Below are positions 1 through 8,977 of a stretch of DNA of 64,000 nucleotides, one piece after another. The position numbers and the translations under genes were made by a program. How positions within the stretch are numbered: the first letter of the stretch is position 1; every line of letters begins with the position of its first letter. The DNA comes from DASYQD01 sp963837455 (lineage in GTDB: Bacteria; Acidobacteriota; Thermoanaerobaculia; Multivoradales; JAIOJS01), in NCBI GenBank assembly GCA_963837455.1, contig CAWINM010000002.1, forward strand, positions 124,001 through 188,000, read 5' to 3'. Below the pieces are notes generated by a model that worked only from the letters and a program-made list of their open reading frames with translations, was not told the DNA's origin and searched no databases.

Positions 1-70
1 GGACGTCGCCTCCCAACACGACGGACGACGGTGACCGGCAACCGCCGGCACCCGACCAGGGGAGGCGATC

Positions 71-982
71 GTGGACACACTGCGCAGGCGTTGCCGTGGA
101 TTGGCGCTGGTGCTCTGCTGCTGGACGCTGGCGAGCGGAATGCCGCGCTCGCCGGGGTGGGCGCAACCAGCGCCCCGACCGGTCACCCCACGCCCCGGGG
201 CCGGTCCCGGCCTGGACGTCGATGGCACGGTCGTCGTGCGGCAGCCCGGCGGAGCGGTCGAGCCCTTGCCCGCGCCGGTCGCCTTCTTCCCCGAGAACGA
301 GCGCAGCCGGGTGCTCCCCGGCACCGACGTCTCGTACAGCTACGAGTCGTGCGAGGCGATCGACACCGAAGCCCTGCGCGGCAAGCAGCGCGTGACGTTC
401 GCGCAGCTCGGCCTGCTCGGCGATACGTTGAACCGCACGCTCGCCAATGGCAATAGCTGCACCGGGGGTGACTGCTACCTGCGGGTGATCGCCGCCCCCC
501 TCGGGGCGACGCTCGTCTTGCGCAACGACGAGCCGCTCGACTGCGAGGATCCCGACACCGGCGGTGTCGGCAGCTGCAGCCTCGGCGTCGACTCGCTCGG
601 CGCGCCCAACACCTTCGCGCGCGCCGATCGGTACCGCGGCAACATCGTCCTCGCCGACCGCATCAAGGTCGAGGGGACGCGCAATCTCGGCGGGCTCAAC
701 CTCGTGCTCTTCGGCCGGCTGGGCATCGAGCTCGCCCGCGGCGCCGTCATCCGCGGCGGTGTCGCCGACCCGAAGCGGGCACCGGCCCCGGTAGCCGCGA
801 CGTCCACGCAGGACTGCCACGACGAGTGCGCGCGCTTCCGGTACGGCCACGGGCCCCGCGACGCCGAGCCGCTCTGCCTCGAAGAGCGGCGGGTGTGCAG
901 CAAGCGCTTCACCGCCGTGCCCGACGGCAGGCCGGGTCTCGCCGGCGATGCCAGCGGCTCGCTCGCCCTGGTCACCCAGTAG
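71..982 (+). CDS. Secreted hypothetical protein, 3' end cut by IS91 fragment
   Basis: Begins with GTG behind a good ribosome site (GGGGAGGCGATC). The first ~30 residues look like a signal peptide (basic start, Leu/Ala/Cys core, then GWAQPAP). The mature part has scattered Cys residues (SCTGGDCYL, CEDPDTGG, DCHDECARF) and resembles no family I can name. The frame closes at a TAG that lies exactly where sequence identical to the IS91 transposase copies begins (about 979). The true C-terminus is therefore probably missing and the stop belongs to the element. It is probably an exported protein of unknown role, truncated. Confidence 0.55.
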   Translation: MDTLRRRCRGLALVLCCWTLASGMPRSPGWAQPAPRPVTPRPGAGPGLDVDGTVVVRQPGGAVEPLPAPVAFFPENERSRVLPGTDVSYSYESCEAIDTEALRGKQRVTFAQLGLLGDTLNRTLANGNSCTGGDCYLRVIAAPLGATLVLRNDEPLDCEDPDTGGVGSCSLGVDSLGAPNTFARADRYRGNIVLADRIKVEGTRNLGGLNLVLFGRLGIELARGAVIRGGVADPKRAPAPVAATSTQDCHDECARFRYGHGPRDAEPLCLEERRVCSKRFTAVPDGRPGLAGDASGSLALVTQ

Positions 983-1428
983 ATCCGGAGCTGCTTCGGG
1001 ATCGTGAAGACGATCTGGCGGTGCGGCACTTCTGCGAGCAACCCGGAGGCCCACTCCTCCCAGAGGAGCTCGCGCTTCTGGTGACAGGAGGGGCACAGGC
1101 AGCGCAGCTTGCAGGAGAAGGCGATCAGGACGTCGTGCCCGCAGTCGGCACAATGCGCACGCGGCGCGCCGTGGGCGAAGATGCCGCAGTCGAGATACCG
1201 GCAGACGGCCTTCTCGACCGCGCGGCGGGAGAACCCGTGGGCCGGCTCGAAGCGCTCCTCGTAGACCGCGAGCAAGTGCTCGAGCTCCTCCGCGAGCGCG
1301 CGGTAGAGCACCGTGCGCTCCGGACGCCGGGGGCGGTAGAGCCGGGGAGCCGAAGCGGCGGCGGCCATCTCCTCTGCGAACAGAGAAGACGGAATCCGCG
1401 TCTCTCAACTTGCGCGGCGCGATGTCGG
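979..1428 (-). mobile_element. IS91-family transposase remnant A (N-terminal zinc-binding part)
   Basis: Encodes on the minus strand, from an ATG at 1368, the N-terminus of an IS91-type transposase. The zinc-binding pattern CADCG...CLCPSCHQKR is visible, followed by HRQIVFTIPK. The reading frame then runs into antisense sequence of the neighbouring gene, so the HUH catalytic part is absent. Compared with the copy at 17798-18740, identity starts at about 979 and stops at about 1428. The 1428 boundary is shared by both copies and is likely the true outer end of the element; the 979 boundary is a truncation joint. Confidence 0.75.
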
Positions 1429-1789
1429 AGTCGCCCTCCTGACTCGATCCCGCCAACGAGGAGTGCGGCGGGCTCGTGCTCGCCTACCCGGAGGCGGCCG
1501 GGGAGGAGGCGGGAGGCGAGGGCGGGACGTGCTCGAATCCGGACGAGCGGATTGACCGCGCGGAACCGGCCCTCGCGGCTGGCAGCATCCCACGCGCCAT
1601 CCGAAATCACGACATCCACATCCGCCGGGAGTGGACGCGCGCCCGTCGCTCCAGCTCCCTGTGCCGGCGCAGCGGGCGCCGCGAAGGCGGGGTCCGCGTG
1701 CTCGTCGATCGGCGCCCCGGGCCCGGTGGAACGCTACTCGTCCCGCAGCGAAGCCGCCGCCGTTGGGGGTGGCCACCACGCGCACCCGT
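1429..1789. other. Stretch without a recognisable gene
   Basis: Between the IS91 remnant and the molybdenum-hydroxylase fragment no frame gives a recognisable protein. It holds a 64-bp segment (1457-1520) that recurs at 25222-25285 beside another IS91 remnant. The rest looks like unassignable decayed sequence. Confidence 0.4.
1457..1520. repeat. 64-bp direct repeat, copy 1
   Basis: Matches 25222-25285 with about two mismatches over 64 bp. Both copies start CGAGGAGTGCGGCGGGCTCG and end GAGGCGGGAGGCGAG. Each lies just outside an IS91-like remnant (A and D), but flanking sequence diverges on both sides. It may be part of the original element or of a shared neighbour. Confidence 0.7.
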
Positions 1790-2235
1790 GAAGCGGGGAG
1801 CCCGACTCGACCTCGACCCGCAGCGCCGCCGCCGTCGCCTGGTCCTCGGTGATGGCCGCCACCGCCGCCACCGGGTCGCCGACGAAGCGCACGCGGTCGG
1901 GGCAGAGGGCGTGCTCGTCCTGCGACACCGGCAGGATGCCGAAGGTCTCCGGCATCTCGGCGCCGGTGAGGAAGCCGACCACCCCGGGCTTGGCGAGCGC
2001 CCTGGCGGCGTCGATGCGCACGATGCGCGCGTGCGGCACCGTGCTGCGCACCAGCCTCAGGAACACCATGCGCGGGAAGGCGAGGTCGTCGTCGAAGCGG
2101 GTCTGGCCGGTGACCTTGGCGGCGCCCGTCGACGCGGCGGAACGGCTTGCCGACGACGTTTCGCGGGCGGCGCTGCGGCTGCTCCGAGGGCTCCCCGAGA
2201 GGGGCTGGCGGGGGGGGCGGTGACGGGCTCGGCCA
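1790..2235 (-). pseudogene. Molybdenum hydroxylase large-subunit N-terminal fragment
   Basis: A broken 5' part of a xanthine-dehydrogenase/4-hydroxybenzoyl-CoA-reductase-type molybdopterin subunit. The pieces VVGKPFRRVDG, then AAKVTGQTRF, STVPHARIVRID, GILPVSQDEHALCPDRVRF and VGDPVAAVAA appear in order, as at the N-terminus of this family. They lie in different frames, so at least two small indels are present. Homology stops near residue 150 of a protein normally over 700 residues long, so all cofactor-binding regions are missing. The likely start is the ATG at 2235. Non-functional. Confidence 0.7.
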
Positions 2236-2318
2236 TGATTGAACCGCTGTTCGAATTCTGTCGGCCGCAAGGTGGTGCTCAGTCAAGGTGCGCTCAGCGG
2301 GTGGTAAAGTCGCCCGTG

Positions 2319-3164
2319 ATGCGCCCAGGGGATCGCGGTCGCATCCTCCGCACCGCGCTCGCGTCCGTGCTCGCGCTGCTGCTCCTCGCTGCGCCGAGCC
2401 GCGCCGCCGAGGCGAGGCCGGCGCCGGGGCGCTACCACCTCCAGAGCCGGTTCTGGGTGGGCCTCCACCAGACACTGCTCGAGGCGGCGCAGCGCGGCGG
2501 CGTGACCAACCCGGGGGGCGACGCGAGTGAGCGCCAACTCTGGGAGCGCGCCGTCGCCGTCTACCGGCAGCGCTTCGCCAAGGAGTCCGTTTTCGATGAC
2601 GAGCTGATGACGATCAACGATGCGCTCTCCCAGGTCGAGGACGCCGCCGAGCTGCCGCCTGCCGTTGGTCCGATCGCCGACACGCTGCAGGAGGTTGCCG
2701 GGGTCTACCGCCAGCGCCAGTGGCCGGCCGACGTGCTCGCCAACCGTTTCTGGATGGCGGTCGCCGGGGCCATGCTCGACCAGGCGGGCGAGGAGCTCGT
2801 CGCCGCGCACGAGCAGGTCTACGGCGCGAAGTATCCGGCCCACGTCACCGTCGACGTCTCGCCGTTCGGCGGCGAGTTCGGCGCCTACACGACCATCCGC
2901 AACGACTTCGTCCACACCACGGTGTCGACGCGTGACCCCGCGTACCAGGGCTACTGGGGCCACCCGTTCATCCTGGAGATGTACAAGCGGACGTTCCAGG
3001 AGCTTCGCGAGCCGCTGGCGACGCACTGGCAGGCCTACCTGGACGGCAAGCTGTCGCGCGAGGAGGCGATCCGCCGACTGGTGGAGGCGACCACGGCGCC
3101 GGCAGCGGCGTCGGCCGTGCCGTCACCGGTCCCAACCGCGACGGCGGCGCCGACACCGCACTGA
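2319..3164 (+). CDS. Secreted hypothetical protein
   Basis: 281 residues from an ATG at 2319. A signal peptide is clear: Arg-rich start, long Ala/Leu core, then SRAAEARPAPG. The mature protein is mainly helical and ends in a Pro/Thr/Ala-rich tail. A conserved-looking central part contains FGGEFGAYTTIRNDFVHTTV and YQGYWGHPFILEMYK. I recognise no family. It is intact and stands alone, with its neighbours on the other strand, so it is probably a periplasmic or surface protein of unknown role. Confidence 0.7.
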   Translation: MRPGDRGRILRTALASVLALLLLAAPSRAAEARPAPGRYHLQSRFWVGLHQTLLEAAQRGGVTNPGGDASERQLWERAVAVYRQRFAKESVFDDELMTINDALSQVEDAAELPPAVGPIADTLQEVAGVYRQRQWPADVLANRFWMAVAGAMLDQAGEELVAAHEQVYGAKYPAHVTVDVSPFGGEFGAYTTIRNDFVHTTVSTRDPAYQGYWGHPFILEMYKRTFQELREPLATHWQAYLDGKLSREEAIRRLVEATTAPAAASAVPSPVPTATAAPTPH

Positions 3165-3183
3165 TCCGCGGCGCAGCGCGCGA

Positions 3184-4155
3184 TCAGGGGAGCAGCAGCA
3201 CCTTGCCTATGGCCTGCCGGCTCTCGAGGAAGCGGTGGGCGGCGGCGCCTTCGTCGAGTGGGAACCGCGTGGCGATGCGTACCCGCAGGCGGCCGTGGCG
3301 CAGCGCGGCGAACAGCTCCTCGGCGCGGCGCACGCGTTCCGCGTGGCTCGTCAGCACGTTCCACAGGTCGCCGCCGACGATCCCCTTGGAGGTGTCCATC
3401 AGCATCGCCGGGTCGACCAGCGGCGGCTTGCCCCCCGCCATGCCATAGAAGACCACGCGGCCGCCGGTGCGGGTGGCGGCGAAGCTCTCCGGCAGCGTCG
3501 TGCCCACCGAGTCGTAGACCACGTCGACGCCGAGACCGTCGGTCGCGGCGCGCAGCCGCGCCACCCAGTCGCCGTCGTAGAGGAACACGTCGTCGGCGCC
3601 TGCCTCATGGGCCGCTGCGGCCTTGGCCGCGCTGGAGGTGAGCCCGAGCACGCGCGCGCCGCAGAGCTTGGCGAGCTGCACCAGCAGCAGGCCGACGCCG
3701 CCGGCGGCCGCGTGCACCGCGGCGGCGTGGCCGAGGGCGAGCGTGAAGCTGTCCCGGGTCAGGTAGTGGGCGGTGAGCCCCTGCAGCAGCAGCGCTGCCG
3801 CCGTCTCGAAGCTCACGTCCGCCGGCAGCGGGATGAGCCGGTCGAGTGGGACGCTGACCAGCTCGGCGTTGGCGAAGGGGCTGTCGGCGAAGCCGACGCG
3901 CGCGCCAGCGGTGAACCGCGGGTCGCGCGCCTCTCCCGAGAGCGACTCGATGGTGCCGGCGCCTTCGTAGCCGGCGACGTACGGCGGCTCGCCGGCGAGG
4001 TGGTAGCGCCCCTGGCGGCGGTAGACGTCCGCGAAGTTTAGCCCGATGGCGGCGAGCCGCACGATCGCATGGCCGGATCGCGGCCGGGGGTCGGGCAGCT
4101 CGCGCGGCTCGAGCACCTCGGGGCCGCCGAAGCGCGAGAAGGTGAGCGCGCGCAC
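3184..4155 (-). CDS. Zinc-independent quinone oxidoreductase (MDR family)
   Basis: 323 residues with the medium-chain dehydrogenase/reductase layout of NADPH:quinone oxidoreductases. The N-terminal GroES-like half holds IGLNFADVYRRQGRY and YVAGYEGAGTIE. The NAD(P)-binding Rossmann half holds the glycine motif AAAGGVGLLLVQLAK at about residue 150, then FYGMAGGKPP. The structural and catalytic zinc cysteines of alcohol dehydrogenases are missing, as expected for the Qor branch. Expected role: one- or two-electron reduction of quinones or enones with NADPH in the cytoplasm. Starts with GTG at 4155. Intact; it converges with the upstream secreted protein, leaving 19 bp between the stop codons. 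Confidence 0.88.
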   Translation of the reverse strand: MRALTFSRFGGPEVLEPRELPDPRPRSGHAIVRLAAIGLNFADVYRRQGRYHLAGEPPYVAGYEGAGTIESLSGEARDPRFTAGARVGFADSPFANAELVSVPLDRLIPLPADVSFETAAALLLQGLTAHYLTRDSFTLALGHAAAVHAAAGGVGLLLVQLAKLCGARVLGLTSSAAKAAAAHEAGADDVFLYDGDWVARLRAATDGLGVDVVYDSVGTTLPESFAATRTGGRVVFYGMAGGKPPLVDPAMLMDTSKGIVGGDLWNVLTSHAERVRRAEELFAALRHGRLRVRIATRFPLDEGAAAHRFLESRQAIGKVLLLP

Positions 4156-4204
4156 GGCGCGGGATTCTACGGGTTGCGGAAGGCCTCGCGGCGCGACAGC
4201 CCTG

Positions 4205-4705
4205 CTACGCCAGCTCGTCCACCACCGGCCAGGTGGCGGCGCTCCAGTCGGGGCCCATGAGCAGGCCGGCCGCCGCCAGGTAGAGCCGCACGTCGGCGCG
4301 CGGGAAGGCGTCGGCGAGCGCGGCGACGGCGTCGCGCACGGAGGTCTCGGTGGGAGGCGTCACCTCGTCGGAGCCGATCTCGCCGTTGGCGTGCGGTACA
4401 CCCCAGCGGTCGAGGAAGGCCGCCATCAGCGCGTTGGCGTGGTGGGTGTGGTGCACCAGCAGGGCGGTCTCGAGGTAGTGCTCGCACTCGGGCAGGCTGG
4501 CGCGGGCGGCGAGCAGGTCGGCCTTCCTCTCCGGCGGCATGGCGCGCAGCCTCACCTCGCGGAAGTTGAACGCCCTGGCGAGGGTGGCGAGGGCGGCGGC
4601 ACGGGTGCCGGTGTCGGCGAGGCGCCAGAAGTCGGCGAGCACCTGGCGGCGGCGCTCGGCGTCGAGCAGCTCCTTGAGGATGCGGCGGGCGTTCCAGTCG
4701 GGCAT
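4205..4705 (-). CDS. Conserved hypothetical protein
   Basis: 166 residues from ATG at 4705. Mostly helical, with a central segment ECEHYLETALLVHHTHHANA and a C-terminal segment ending GPDWSAATWPVVDELA. The His/Glu-rich middle might bind metal, but I do not recognise the family. It lies 49 bp upstream of the quinone oxidoreductase on the same strand, so the two may be co-transcribed. Confidence 0.6.
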   Translation of the reverse strand: MPDWNARRILKELLDAERRRQVLADFWRLADTGTRAAALATLARAFNFREVRLRAMPPERKADLLAARASLPECEHYLETALLVHHTHHANALMAAFLDRWGVPHANGEIGSDEVTPPTETSVRDAVAALADAFPRADVRLYLAAAGLLMGPDWSAATWPVVDELA

Positions 4706-4974
4706 GGGGCGGCGTTGTACCACACGGGCGGGAGGAGCGGCCAGCCGGGCTGGCGGGGGCGAGCGACGACGCGCGAGCGCTGGCCTCGCGGTCGTCGCTC
4801 TGCACGCGCCGCTTGCGTCTCGCACCGTGGGCGCCGACCATGGAGCGCTCATGGAGTGTGGAACTTTCCGCACACGCGGGCGCCACCCCTTGGGCCTCGC
4901 GGGTCCCGCGCTGCCCGGGGTTGCTGGTCTTGCCGGGGCGGGAGGATCGCCGACGCAGGAGGAAGGGAGCAGTC

Positions 4975-5343
4975 ATGAGGTGTAGGAGCATGAAACACCT
5001 TGTCTCCGCGGCCCTCGCAGTCGCGATCGCGGTTCCGCCGCTCCTCGCCGCCCGCGCCGCGGCGCAGCCTAGAGGCGAGGAGGAGCGGCGCTGGAACGAG
5101 CCGGTAGAGCCGTTCCGCATCGCCGGCAACGTCTACTACGTCGGTGCCCGTGAGGTCACCTCCCACCTGATCGCCACGCCCGCGGGACACCTGGTGATCG
5201 ACTGCGGCTTCGCCGCCACGGTGCCGCAGGTGCTCGCCAACATCCGCACGCTGGGTTTCGATCCCCGAGACGTGAAGTGGCTGCTGATCTCGCACCCGCA
5301 CTACGACCACGTGGGCGGCATCGCCGACCTCCGCGACGCCACC
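4975..5343 (+). pseudogene. Subclass-B3-like metallo-beta-lactamase, C-terminus replaced by IS91
   Basis: Starts at ATG 4975 behind AGGAGGAAGGGAGCAGTC, an excellent ribosome site, with a signal peptide. It then shows the start of a metallo-beta-lactamase fold of B3 type: NVYYVGAREVTSHLIATPAG, GHLVIDCGFA, and the zinc motif HxHxDH in ISHPHYDHVGG. Homology ends at about 5343 (GIADLRDAT), where identity to the IS91 C-terminal region begins. The later zinc ligands are lost, so the product cannot be an active hydrolase. The 5' end looks undamaged, so the truncation may be recent or an assembly join. Confidence 0.8.
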
Positions 5344-5833
5344 GAGGAAGGCGACGATGCGCATCGACGCGCCGCAGTAGGGGCAGAGCAGCGGATCGAT
5401 CTCGTAGACCTTGCGGATCAGCTGCGACCAAGTCAGGCGCCGCTGCCTGCCTTCGCCGTCAGCTGGATCCCTGCTCGCGCGGGGCTCGGCGCTCGATTCG
5501 CCCTGCTGTCGTAGCCGTCGGCCCCGCGCCCCGTTGCTGTACCAGCCCCAGTAGCGCAGGAGCTGCTGGCCCGGGTCGGGCACGTGATCGAGCACGCGAG
5601 CGAGAAATTCGAGGATGTCCCATCGAGCCACCGACTCGCCCCGGCCATCGCGATGCCCGGGCCGGGCGCGGTAGACGACCTCGCCGGAGGCTTTGTCCCA
5701 GGCCAGCCGCTCGAGCACGAGCGGGCAGCGGATGCCGTAACGGCCGAGCCGAACGGCTTCGGGGCGGGATTCGACGGGTGCGCCGGCGTGGGCCGAGAAT
5801 CCGCTGTGGCGCCACGAGAGAAGGTTGGCGACG
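5344..5833 (-). mobile_element. IS91-family transposase remnant B (central to C-terminal part)
   Basis: Minus-strand sequence matching the second half of the IS91-type transposase in copies C and D. It carries GAPVESRPEAVRLGRYGIRC, LERLAWDKASGEVVYRARPG, and near the end KVYEIDPLLCPYCGASMRI. Frames shift along the fragment. Both boundaries are internal to the element: at 5344 it joins the truncated metallo-beta-lactamase, and at 5833 it diverges shortly upstream of the esterase gene. No terminal sequence remains, so it is immobile. Confidence 0.75.
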
Positions 5834-5891
5834 AGATGGCGATCGCCCGCCCCGCGTCTACAATCTTCGGCGCAGCTTGGCCGAGGCCGCC

Positions 5892-7025
5892 ATGCCGAAC
5901 CGTCCGAGAGCTCACCGCGCTCTCCTGCTGGTCGTCTTCGTCGCGCTGTTCGCGAGCGTCGCGCCGCAGGCACTCGCTCAGTCGCAACTGGTCGACGTGA
6001 CGATCCATTCGCCCGGCCTCGAGCGGAACCTGCTCGGCGACCCGGCCGACCAACCGGCGACCATCTACCTTCCGGCCGCGTATTGGACCGAGCCCGGGCG
6101 GCGCTTCGCGACCCTCTACTTCCTGCACGGCTTCGCCGACACGCGCTCCACGCACGCCAAAGCCGCGCCGATCGCCCGCGCCATGGACGAGCTGATCGGG
6201 AAGCACGCGGTCGAGCCGATGATCGTGGTCGTGCCCAACGGCGCCAACAAGCTGTTCGGCTCGTTCTGGACGAACTCCGAGGCGACCGGCAACTGGGCGG
6301 ATTTCGTCGATCGCGACCTGGTCGGCTACGTCGACGGCCACTACCGCACACTCGCGTCGCCCGACACCCGCGGACTGGTCGGCCACTCCATGGGCGGCTA
6401 CGGGGCGCTGATGATCGCTTTCGAGCACCCCGACGTCTTCGGCTACGTCTACGCGCTCAGCCCCTGCTGCACCGCAATGGAGGGAGATTTCGGGCCGAGC
6501 AATCCGGCGTGGGGGCGTACCGCCGCGCTCACTTCGCCCGAGGAGGTCGCCGCCGCGCTCGCGCGGGGCGATTTCTACGAGGTCGCCGACGTCGCGATCG
6601 AAGCGGCGCTCGCTCCCGACCTCGCGAGACCGCTCTTCGGCGACTCACCGTTTCGCATGGAGGGCGCGCACCTCGCGCCGGACCCGGCCGTCTATCCGCG
6701 CTTTCAGGCGCGAATTCCGGCCACCGCGATTCCGTCGCTGCTGAAATCGATCTTCCTGCTGAAAGGCATCTTCATCGACTACGGCGCTGAGGACGACTTC
6801 TCGCACATCCCCCTCGGAGCGCGGGCGGTCTCGCGGGAGCTGTCGGACGCCGGCGTGCCGCACACTCTCGTCGTCTACGCAGGGAATCACGTCGACCACG
6901 TCCAGGAGCGCCTCGAGACCAGCGCGCTGCCCTGGTTCTCGAAGCAGCTCCGGCACGGAGCCTCGTCTGAACGACGCCGAGACGGCACCGGGACGCCGCC
7001 GGCCCGGTCGGAATCGAGCGCGTAG
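5892..7025 (+). CDS. Secreted esterase of the esterase D / tributyrin-esterase type
   Basis: 377 residues from ATG 5892, with a signal peptide (LLLVVFVALFASVAPQALAQ). The body is an alpha/beta hydrolase of the putative-esterase family: YFLHGFADTRSTH supplies the oxyanion region, GLVGHSMGGYGAL carries the nucleophile Ser (about 166), the acid is near residue 299 (YGAEDDF), and the His is near 332 (GNHVDHV). Expected role: hydrolysis of short-chain acyl esters outside the cytoplasm. Intact. Only ~58 bp separate it from IS91 remnant B, so its original promoter may have been altered. Confidence 0.82.
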   Translation: MPNRPRAHRALLLVVFVALFASVAPQALAQSQLVDVTIHSPGLERNLLGDPADQPATIYLPAAYWTEPGRRFATLYFLHGFADTRSTHAKAAPIARAMDELIGKHAVEPMIVVVPNGANKLFGSFWTNSEATGNWADFVDRDLVGYVDGHYRTLASPDTRGLVGHSMGGYGALMIAFEHPDVFGYVYALSPCCTAMEGDFGPSNPAWGRTAALTSPEEVAAALARGDFYEVADVAIEAALAPDLARPLFGDSPFRMEGAHLAPDPAVYPRFQARIPATAIPSLLKSIFLLKGIFIDYGAEDDFSHIPLGARAVSRELSDAGVPHTLVVYAGNHVDHVQERLETSALPWFSKQLRHGASSERRRDGTGTPPARSESSA

Positions 7026-7065
7026 CGAAAGGCGCGAAGCGTCTGCTGGGAGCTCGCGTCCTCTC

Positions 7066-7557
7066 TCAGTTGGTCGGCTTCGCGGCTTCTGGAATCTCGC
7101 TGGCATGGGACAGAACCAGTTGCCAACGGCCGTCGCGATAGACATAGACACGACTCACCGAAAAGCGTCCGCTCAGATCGACGCTCGCGGTCGGACTGGG
7201 CTTGTAGACCGCATCGACCCATTCGACCGCGCCGATGAGCGTGGCGACATCGCCGTAGCGGTGCACGGTCACGTCGTAGATCCTTCCCGAGCCGAGAGAG
7301 AAGGTTCCCGGCTCGTAGAAGTCGAGCTCCTGTTGCCGAGTCGTTCTCGCGCCACGCAAATTGGTGTGGACATATTCCGTTGCGAACTGCCGCTCGAGGA
7401 CCTCGCGATTGCCGGCGACGTAGGCGTCCTGCCGCTGCTGTTCGAGTTGCAGCAGCGTCGTCTCGAGCGAGGCGTCATCCGCCTCGGGCGCGGCGACGGC
7501 GCTGGCGCAGACAAGCACGGCCGACAGGCAGGCAATTGCAGCGCACCGTCCTTTCAT
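7066..7557 (-). CDS. Secreted DUF4440 / SnoaL-like (NTF2-fold) protein
   Basis: 163 residues; the ATG at 7557 gives a clean signal peptide (MKGRCAAIACLSAVLVCASAVAA). The remainder has the NTF2-like pattern of DUF4440 proteins: an amphipathic N-terminal helix (LEQQRQDAYVAGNREVLERQ), then beta strands ending RVYVYRDGRWQLVLSHASEI. Such domains bind small hydrophobic ligands or act in association; no active site can be assigned. Converges with the esterase gene. Confidence 0.72.
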   Translation of the reverse strand: MKGRCAAIACLSAVLVCASAVAAPEADDASLETTLLQLEQQRQDAYVAGNREVLERQFATEYVHTNLRGARTTRQQELDFYEPGTFSLGSGRIYDVTVHRYGDVATLIGAVEWVDAVYKPSPTASVDLSGRFSVSRVYVYRDGRWQLVLSHASEIPEAAKPTN

Positions 7558-7670
7558 GGTTCGCTCCCGTTTGGTTGAGAGTTTGCAGAAACTTGCCGAT
7601 CGCCGAGCGGCAGGCCCTCGAGCGTCGGCAGGTCGAGGACGAGCCGCGAGTCCGCACGACAACCCGCGGG

Positions 7671-8606
7671 TTAGCGAGCGATCGAGTCGACGAATGCCGA
7701 CACGAGCTCGAAGAACCGACGTGGCTGGTCGAGGAAGACGGCGTGCCCGGAGTCCCCGACGACCTCGAGGCGCGCGCAGCGGATCCGCCGCGCCATCGCA
7801 CGCTGGGCGTCGAGCTCGTCCGAACCAGCGGCGGCGATGATCAGGGTGGGGCGGTCGAAACGGGAAAGCGCAGCGCTCCGGTCGCGGGCGACGAAATCCA
7901 TCAGCAGCATCGAGACGCCGAGATCGGGGGGTGTACGCAGCGCGATGTCGACCAGCTCGGGGATCCGCTGACGACCGTCTGGAGATCGAATGATCGCTTC
8001 CATCATCCCCTCCAGGTATGCACGCGGCTGCGCTTCGTACAGCGAGAGCCGCGAGAGTAGCTGTTCGAGCTCGTCGGGCCGATTTCCGAAGGCCGCCGGG
8101 CCGGACGCCACCGGCGCGTCGACGAGGACGTACCCGACCACGTCCGCGCCCGAGAACTCAGCGGCGTAAGCGGCGACGTCCTGCACGCCTTGCGACCAGC
8201 CGACGAGCACGACCTCGTGGAGGTCGAGCGACCGCACCACCGCTCGCAGATCGCGTGCGCGTTGTTCCGGACTGTTGCCGGCCGTCGTGACGGTGGACTC
8301 CCCCTGCGATCGCGGGTCGATGGCCACCACCCGCAGGCGCACGGAGAGCGCGGCGATCGAATCGCGCCAGATGGCGCTCGAGCTGCCCCAGCCCGGTACG
8401 AGCAGCAGGGTGGGCCGCGCGTCCCGCGCTCCCGCAGCGAGATAGTGGATCCGGACACCGTCTCCAACGTCAACCGTTCCGGCTTCGGGTCGAGGCTCGG
8501 CCGGTGCGGCATGCGAGGCGAAGGCGAGGCTCATGGCGGCAAGTGCGAGCGTCGCGAGCCGACAGGAGAGTCCGGGAGACGAGCTCGATCTCGAGAGTCG
8601 TGGCAT
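7671..8606 (-). CDS. Secreted alpha/beta hydrolase
   Basis: 311 residues from ATG 8606, with an N-terminal signal segment (RLATLALAAMSLAFASHAAP). Alpha/beta hydrolase fold: LLLVPGWGSSSAIW (oxyanion loop), VVLVGWSQGVQ with nucleophile Ser138, GSDELDA (acid) and GDSGHAVFL (His). Substrate is unknown; it resembles peptidase-, esterase- or haloperoxidase-like hydrolases. It lies 113 bp upstream of the NTF2-like gene on the same strand and could share its transcript. Intact. Confidence 0.8.
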   Translation of the reverse strand: MPRLSRSSSSPGLSCRLATLALAAMSLAFASHAAPAEPRPEAGTVDVGDGVRIHYLAAGARDARPTLLLVPGWGSSSAIWRDSIAALSVRLRVVAIDPRSQGESTVTTAGNSPEQRARDLRAVVRSLDLHEVVLVGWSQGVQDVAAYAAEFSGADVVGYVLVDAPVASGPAAFGNRPDELEQLLSRLSLYEAQPRAYLEGMMEAIIRSPDGRQRIPELVDIALRTPPDLGVSMLLMDFVARDRSAALSRFDRPTLIIAAAGSDELDAQRAMARRIRCARLEVVGDSGHAVFLDQPRRFFELVSAFVDSIAR

Positions 8607-8977
8607 GCCGCTCCATACGCGCACCAGGCGCCGCAGGTTTCCTCGGCTTCGACTTTCGGTACGAACGAACCGTGACGAGGTGCGAATGCCCCGCGCCCCG
8701 CGCGTCGCGATGCAATGAAGCCGCATTGGTTCAAGGGGCTGTCGTCTTTGGTGCCCCGAATCCCGTCAGCGCCGGCGAGGATCTCCGTCACAAACCCGGC
8801 GTCGGTGAAGCTCGTGTGCTGGCCACTGGACCTACCCGGAAGTCATGGAATCGACAAGCCCGGGAGGGCTCGGAAGAGTCCCTGGGGCAGCGGCAGCCGC
8901 CTCCTCTTTGGAGGCCCGCGAGTTGGAGGCAACCCCACCTTTCAGACACAATCCGGGAATCCTAGCCAGCGGAGGGG
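8607..8977. other. Intergenic region upstream of the defence operon
   Basis: About 370 bp between a minus-strand hydrolase and the plus-strand helicase. No coding pattern is recognised. It must hold the promoter of the defence operon, but no convincing -35/-10 pair could be chosen by eye. Confidence 0.4.

Noticed and set aside
1405..2475. Single long minus-strand protein covering the molybdenum-hydroxylase fragment
   Set aside because: Recognisable family text switches between frames, so the long frame is not the ancestral protein.
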